Shown here one piece after another: positions 60,842 through 61,250 of a DNA stretch of 61,250 nucleotides; within the stretch, counting starts at the first letter, position 1, and every line of letters starts with the position of its first letter. This DNA is from Gammaproteobacteria bacterium (GTDB taxonomy: Bacteria; Pseudomonadota; Gammaproteobacteria; Competibacterales; Competibacteraceae), in the NCBI GenBank assembly GCA_024235035.1, contig JACKNE010000019.1, forward strand, positions 1-61,250. Reading direction: 5' to 3'. The notes beneath the pieces were generated by a model that saw only the letters and a program-made list of their open reading frames with translations, was not told the origin of the DNA and ran no database searches. The position numbers and the translations under genes were made by a program.

Positions 60842-61250
60842 GCGGTTTCCTGTATCGATTGAGTGGCGTTTTGTGCATCCACCTCCTGAATCAGGTGGAT
60901 GAAGGCGTCTTCCATGGTGGGTTCCTGATTGTGACTGGTACTGGCTTGGGCCTTGAGCGCATCTGGGGTATCGAGTGCGATCAGCTTGGCCCGGTACATC
61001 AGGGCCACCCGGTCGCAGTACTCGGCCTCGTCCATGAAGTGGGTCGTGACCAGGACCGTCACGCCTTTGCGCACCAGGCCATTGATGTGCGTCCAGAACT
61101 CGCGTCGGGTGATCGGATCGACGCCGGAAGTCGGTTCATCGAGAAACAGCACCGGTGGGCGATGCATGAGCGCACAGGCCAGCGCTAGACGCTGCTTATA
61201 ACCCAGTGGCAGCTCATCGGGCGCGCTTTGGAGGCGCTTTTCAAGTTGGA
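60838..61250 (-). CDS. ybhF: ABC transporter ATP-binding protein, YbhF-like (N-terminal part beyond the window)
   Basis: The C-terminal 137 residues of the ATPase, cut by the right edge. The signature region reads DELPLGYKQRLALACALMHR (the Y-K-Q variant of LSGGQ seen in this group), followed by Walker B VLFLDEPTSGVDP, the switch His in TVLVTTHFMDEAEYCDRVAL and a regulatory tail (TMEDAFIHLIQEVD). The reading frame continues to the edge without interruption; an internal ATG at 61167 is not the start. YbhF proteins usually contain two ATPase domains; the visible part would be the second. Confidence 0.93.
   Translation of the reverse strand, partial: QLEKRLQSAPDELPLGYKQRLALACALMHRPPVLFLDEPTSGVDPITRREFWTHINGLVRKGVTVLVTTHFMDEAEYCDRVALMYRAKLIALDTPDALKAQASTSHNQEPTMEDAFIHLIQEVDAQNATQSIQETA

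Overview
The window reads as chromosomal DNA of a gammaproteobacterium. The evidence is a tmRNA with the tag ANDDSYALAA, an rnr-rlmB pair, a clear OmpR/EnvZ pair, YbhFSR-type ABC genes, PilB, a tRNA-Leu(CAG) with a strong sigma70 promoter, and a sigma32-type heat-shock promoter. Coding DNA is mostly GC-rich. The exception is a clearly AT-rich patch at about 54,650-55,620. I cannot name the species. A Chromatiales-like or Competibacter-like environmental lineage would fit the mix of a cyanobacteria-style TPS/CHAT locus with ordinary gammaproteobacterial housekeeping genes, but that is inference.

Layout. 1-4.3 kb: a subtilisin-like protease cut by the left edge, an HcaT-like MFS transporter, an exported beta-carbonic anhydrase and aroC. 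4.4-10 kb: a Ser/Thr kinase with PEGA and MORN repeats, a possible small Cys-rich protein, an EEP-family hydrolase and a class-A-beta-lactamase-like serine hydrolase. 10-23.6 kb: the main accessory locus. It holds a CHASE2 adenylate/guanylate cyclase (opposite strand, preceded by an internally deleted Uma2 remnant), two TpsA exoproteins with near-identical ends and different middles, a TpsB transporter between them, an exported TPR-CHAT caspase-like protein and a DUF928 protein. 23.6-33.2 kb: tgt, DUF192, an AttH-type lipoprotein-like protein, envZ-ompR with a divergent Spy/CpxP-like gene and a Gly/Ser-rich secreted protein, rlmB-rnr, and tRNA-Leu. 33.4-45.7 kb: pilB, an HDOD protein, malonyl-CoA decarboxylase, a Cache protein, a SulP-STAS-cNMP transporter, a cation/proton antiporter, and a pair of DUF4139-type exported proteins. 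45.7-53.8 kb: an Hsp20-CbpA-DegQ heat-shock cluster, moaB, a patatin-like protein, purU, a TauE/SafE-type membrane protein and a PAS-GGDEF-EAL protein. 53.8-58.3 kb: a type III restriction-enzyme remnant lying against the 3' end of ssrA, then an AT-rich small membrane protein and a 1005-residue transglutaminase-like exported protein. The last 2.6 kb is a ybhF-ybhS-ybhR ABC exporter cut by the right edge.

Two places look most worth following. First, the TPS/CHAT/DUF928/CHASE2 locus combines outer-surface exoproteins, their transporter, an exported caspase-like protease and a membrane cyclase, and its two exoproteins behave like cassettes with swapped cores. Second, the transglutaminase-like protein has lost its catalytic Cys (Ala in its place). 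It carries a Gly-rich junction motif followed by a foreign-looking AT-rich hydrophobic tail, and is followed 8 bp later by a small AT-rich membrane protein. That arrangement resembles a polymorphic toxin with its immunity gene.

All functional calls come from reading motifs by eye; no database search or structure prediction was run.
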